Of a stretch of 64,000 bases of DNA, positions 60,368 to 64,000 are shown piece by piece. The notes below the pieces were generated by a model, which did not search any database, was not told where the DNA came from, and was given only the letters and a program-made list of their open reading frames with translations. The translations under genes were made by a program, and so were the position numbers. Numbering within the stretch: position 1 is the first letter of the stretch; every line of letters starts with the position of its first letter. This DNA is from Polytrichum commune (taxonomy: Eukaryota; Streptophyta; Polytrichopsida; Polytrichales; Polytrichaceae). The stretch spans positions 26,137,666-26,201,665 of the forward strand of contig OX485807.1 of NCBI GenBank assembly GCA_950295325.1. The letters are read 5' to 3'.

Positions 60368-61966
60368 CATATACACAGACAGGTCATTCATCCCCCCAAC
60401 TAAAAACTTAGAAGGCCAAATAGTGGGCGATACCGCAGGATCTGGAGTATATAGCCCCAACAAAAATATACACATAGCCGAAAGATTACCGGGATACCAA
60501 AATATCCTTAGAGCATAATTGAATGCCATACTCATCGCTATCAAAACCATACAAACCACTCAAACAGACACACACATATTCACAGATAGCCTTAACAACA
60601 TATATTTAATCAGCAACCACATACAACACCCAACCTCACAACACCATCACCTAGACAAACTCCTCATAGCAGCCATAGTACACCAAATTTATTGGACACC
60701 ACACTTAATACACATACACAAAGTAAGGGCCCACATGGGCATCATAGGGAATGAAATAGCGGACACACTCGACAATGAAGGAGCACTTAAAGAGAAACCT
60801 AGCGCCACACCCCATATACATATAGCCCACGCCACACCATATTGGCTAGCAAGCTGCCCAACCGCCACGCGTGACGGAGCAATTCGAAATTTACACATAT
60901 TTGTAACAAAAGCACACAACTATCGAGAAGTAAGGACGGCCCAAAATAAATACCCATACGTAGATAAATGGCTATCAAACGACCAAATAAACCAAACACT
61001 CTCCAACCATTTCTGGAAAAACAATAAAATATCCAATGCCCAAATCACTCGAACCTTAAAATTCCGCTACGCCCAATACATGGGTAACCATAGAAAAAAT
61101 ATATTTTGGCTTCTCAAATTCCAAAACCCCAATTGCACACTATGCCACAAAAATGACAGAGACACATGGCCCCACCTACTGTCAATGTGTGAACACCCTT
61201 ACCTGAAAGGCCTAAGAATAACCAGCCACAACAAGGCGGTACACCTCATTACTCAAACACTACAAGCCAACAAACACACCATATACTACACATTAACAAA
61301 CGTAGGCACTCTCAACAATAATAGCCAAGAACAAACCGTCCTTGATTGGATAATAGAATGCACATGTACACAAACAAAATGCCAATGCCACACCAGGCTA
61401 AGACTAGACATTCTATGTATACTAGGAGCCCCAAACCACACCCCCACACCCCTCCTACCCGCATACACACACACAATACAATTCATTGAATTCACAAACT
61501 GCCACGACAGATTCCCCGAACAAGCCATCACACAAAAACAATCCAAATACGACCCCTTAATTCACTCCATACAAAACAAAGGCTGGAAAATGAAGCCCCT
61601 TATCACTATTACAGCAGGAGTAAGAGGGGCTATACACGAACAATCCATCAAGAAATTAGAAGAACTCAACATCTCAAAGACCAACATCAAAAAACTCATG
61701 CAAAACATACACCAAACTACGATTAATTACCTAACCTATCTCGTACTCAACAAAAGGAAACTTGACAATAAACAAACTACCATTGCACCTCCCTAGAAAT
61801 GGGAACTAAATATTAACTATCAACTAATAGAGCTCACCTCCCAAAAGAGGCATAACCCCTCATGTTACAACACGACTTGTCGTGTTTAGCATTTGGGTAA
61901 CAGACTCACATTCATGCTGGTACAAGGTATGGGTGTTATTTTTTCTTTTTCTTTTCTTTTCTTTTC
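60368..61966 (+). mobile_element. 5'-truncated non-LTR retrotransposon (LINE), RNase H + CCHC + restriction-like endonuclease tail
   Basis: A 1.6-kb insertion between perfect 12-bp direct repeats. It begins a few codons before the first RNase H aspartate, so reverse transcriptase and everything 5' is gone, as in typical incomplete target-primed reverse transcription. The coding part is followed by a 3' UTR of about 135 bases and a pyrimidine tail of TTTTC units instead of poly(A). The + strand is extraordinarily poor in G (3 of 60 bases at 60541-60600, 2 of 60 at 61441-61500). The protein order RNase H, CCHC, endonuclease is known from Dualen/RandI-like elements; the clade cannot be settled without the missing RT. 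Confidence 0.92.
60369..61796 (+). pseudogene. LINE ORF C-terminus: RNase HI domain, CCHC knuckle and PD-(D/E)XK-type endonuclease; one internal stop
   Basis: Upstream of an in-frame TAA at 60516-60518 the frame reads IYTDRSF..GSGVYSPNK..NILRA; downstream it is open for 425 codons. RNase HI residues: Asp in YTDRS (codon 60378), Asp in FTDS (60585), and the KVRAHMGIIGNEIAD block with the final Asp. The stop occupies the position of the catalytic Glu (RA-stop-LNAIL for RA-E-LNAIL). Then comes a zinc knuckle C206-x2-C209-x9-H219-x4-C224, counted from the codon after the stop. The restriction-like endonuclease follows: RLDIL (Asp297), FIEFT (Glu324), QKQSKYD (Lys340/343) and TAGVRGA. With RT missing and the stop present it cannot mobilise itself. 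Confidence 0.9.
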
Positions 61967-61978
61967 TACATAAGTGAG
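61967..61978 (+). repeat. Target-site duplication, right copy, of the LINE
   Basis: TACATAAGTGAG directly after the TTTTC tail, identical to 60356-60367. Confidence 0.92.
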
Positions 61979-62482
61979 AGACATTGTTTTTCTCTAGTGT
62001 GTATATTTAAAAAATACTACTAAGATTTTGAAGTGAAAGTAGATGTAAAAAAAGAGGCCCTAAGGTTTAGAGAATTTTTTGACAACAAGTTTGCTAGTTT
62101 CAACTAATTTACCTTATTCCATCCAATTCATGTATGTTTTAGGGTCAAGTTTTAATCCTATGGATGAATAATGAGATTCAATGACTTTCTCAATTAATAT
62201 CTATCTATATCTATATCTATATGTAAAGGCCCTATGTATTTCATGATTTATAAATTATGTATGTAGTGGAGGCATTTATCATATAAAAATAAGAAGCTTA
62301 TTATAAACTTGTGAGTCCATTGTCTAGGATAATGTTAGTATGTACACATTTATTTTTCTCAAAAGAATTCTCATATATAAGGGGTTCTATTCCTTAGTCA
62401 CTCATGCACGTCATTTTGGTTTCCAATGAAGAGTCCACCCTCCATGCAACAACTCCCCTGGAATTTTCTATCGATATAAAGA

Positions 62483-62508
62483 ATATATATATATATATAT
62501 ATATATAT
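62483..62508. repeat. (AT)n microsatellite
   Basis: Uninterrupted AT run of about 26 bases. Confidence 0.92.
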
Positions 62509-62701
62509 CATCCATGGTTTATGATTTCTATTCTTGAGAATACTAATTAATATGCGCCATAAACAAATTGAATAGGTGAATTATTTGGTGCATAAAGTGT
62601 CTTGAAATGTTGGTTTGGTCTTAGCGCAAGTCACGTGCACTTAATGATCATTAGAAGTGTCAATTCATGAATGAAAATAACTTCATGCAATACTTTGCAA
62701 T

Positions 62702-62978
62702 CACTAGTAGAAAACTATGCCCAAGAAACCACAGCCGAAATTGGATGTAGTTCTTTTGACCAACTTGATCTATAGTTGCTAAACAACTACATTTTATTTT
62801 GTTTTTTTGTGACTAAAATTTTAAAAAATTGGGATGTGTAATATACTGTTGGAAATTTTTTTCAAGAACTTTCCAATGGTATATTACACACCCCTAAAAT
62901 CCTAAAATTTTAGTTGTTAAACCAAAAAAATAAACAAATTTACAATCGTTTAGCGACTGCATATCAGGCTGGTCAATA
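62702..62978. mobile_element. Foldback element preceded by a CACTA-like terminus
   Basis: The arms TTGACCAACTTGATCTATAG, TTGCTAAACAACTACATTTT, CTAAAATTTTAAAAAATTGG and TGTGTAATATACTGTTGGAAA are matched in inverted order by TTTCCAATGGTATATTACAC, CCTAAAATTTTAG, TTTACAATCGTTTAGCGAC and TATCAGGCTGGTCAA. The hairpin spans about 62755-62978. At 62702 CACTAGTAGAAAA matches the well-known terminus of plant CACTA (En/Spm) elements. The opposite CACTA end is not found downstream, so the right border is lost or diverged. Confidence 0.65.
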
Positions 62979-63953
62979 TTTTCATAGGTTGGCATGTTGG
63001 CCACTATTCTGGCCAACAACTCATGTCCTTCTTGAGATCTTTTATTTTGGGGGGATTTTTTTATGATTAGAGTTTAGGGATTGTATTTTGTGACTATGCT
63101 TGTATCATCATCTATCTCTATCTATAAATCCTTGCATTTGTGGTGTCATTCTTTGTCTCCTAGGTATACTTTGAATCTTTTAAAGATTCAAAGGTCACAT
63201 CTTTATATTTCTTATAACATGGTTTGCAAAATTTCAATGGAGATCAAAACTTAAATGCATTATATAACTTATACTTGGACGCTTCTTGAAATCCTAAGTG
63301 GGCTTTTAAGCTCAAGTTCCAAAAAGTCATGCTTCCCTGGAACCTAACGTCGAGGATTTATTGTTTTTTCATTAAAGTGAAGAAACAATGCATTCATAAA
63401 TTTTTATTTTCCTTATGGCCATGCATACAAGTATATTACACTCTCATTAATTTATTTGATTTAACACTTCAATACTTGTTGCAATGACTTCCTTTTGATT
63501 GGACAAGTGTTTTAGCCATAAGATATCCAAGAAGGAAAAATAATTTCGGCTTTGTAAGAATACCTAGTTATCAAGTGTCCAAATGATCATAGTGTTCTTA
63601 TACTTAAGAATTAAAATTCTAATTCTTTGAGTTTTGCATATCTAGCTATTTAAGAAGCTAAATTCCATCATTTTCTAAATTACCAACCATATCTATATGT
63701 TATATATACATAATGGTTCATTTTATTTTATTTCATTAAATTTGGGAAATTATGAATGATTTCCATTATAAAATTGTAGTATTTCATAATCATCACAAGG
63801 TATAATAGTTGGGCAAGTTGAGCATAAATTTGGCCAGTGATTTGTTTTTTTTTTTAAATCATAAGGTGTGATTTTTATTAATGAGGACATGTCGACATGC
63901 AATCAATTTGCCAACATAAGAATTTACTAATTTGTAAGATATTATTAATGATA

Positions 63954-63981
63954 ACACACACACACACACACACATATATAT
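63954..63981. repeat. (CA)n(TA)n microsatellite
   Basis: Compound dinucleotide run at the right edge of the window. Confidence 0.92.
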
Positions 63982-64000
63982 ACACTGAAAGTTGAAAACA

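Larger units (their letters stand above)
61979..64000. other. AT-rich intergenic DNA to the window edge
   Basis: No gene. It holds a (TATC/TATA) run near 62200-62220, an AT run at 62483-62508, a foldback element (62702-62978) and a CA/TA microsatellite at 63954-63981. Confidence 0.6.

Overview
This is nuclear DNA of a land plant. The evidence is spliced plant-type genes with GT..AG introns, a tRNA-Trp(CCA) of plant type, a short TTTAGGG-like run, and AT-rich intergenic DNA full of foldback elements. I cannot name the species. About five genes in 64 kb, many MITE-like elements, and a LINE tail that combines RNase H with a restriction-like endonuclease would suit a bryophyte, lycophyte or other non-seed plant, but that is inference.

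Layout. (1) 144-12679, + strand: the last 19 exons of a BIG-type SEC7 ARF-GEF. The gene runs off the left edge and its introns carry foldback elements. (2) 13758-13829, + strand: tRNA-Trp. (3) 13830-30290: about 16 kb of gene-free DNA with at least four structured repeat families, including a 936-bp near-perfect foldback and two related 505-bp MITE copies. (4) 30300-30880: a broken copy of an intron and exon of the PRPP synthetase gene that lies 7 kb away, pasted directly in front of the next gene. (5) 30907-34516, + strand: a secreted glyoxal/galactose-oxidase-like copper radical oxidase, two exons, active-site residues present. (6) 41625-37273, - strand: an eight-exon organelle-targeted PRPP synthetase, convergent with the oxidase. 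(7) 41626-56669: gene-poor DNA with inverted-repeat elements, two SINE-like segments and a GC-richer island. (8) 56670-58984, + strand: a DCD-domain protein with a long Gln/His/Asn-rich N-terminus; its last exon is uncertain. (9) 60368-61966, + strand: a 5'-truncated non-LTR retrotransposon tail (RNase H, CCHC knuckle, PD-(D/E)XK-type endonuclease) between perfect 12-bp target-site duplications. (10) 61979-64000: AT-rich DNA with a foldback preceded by a CACTA-like terminus.

The host genes are not an operon-like system: vesicle traffic (BIG), nucleotide precursor supply (PRPP synthetase), apoplastic oxidation (GLOX) and a stress/cell-death domain protein (DCD). The unusual content is mobile and duplicated DNA: the RNase H plus endonuclease LINE tail with a stop codon exactly where the catalytic glutamate should be, the PRPP synthetase fragment upstream of GLOX, and a MITE whose empty site is preserved 5 kb away in the same window. 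Exon models were built by hand from reading frame, splice consensus and remembered family similarity. Two of them (BIG, PRPP synthetase) total exact multiples of three over 19 and 8 exons.
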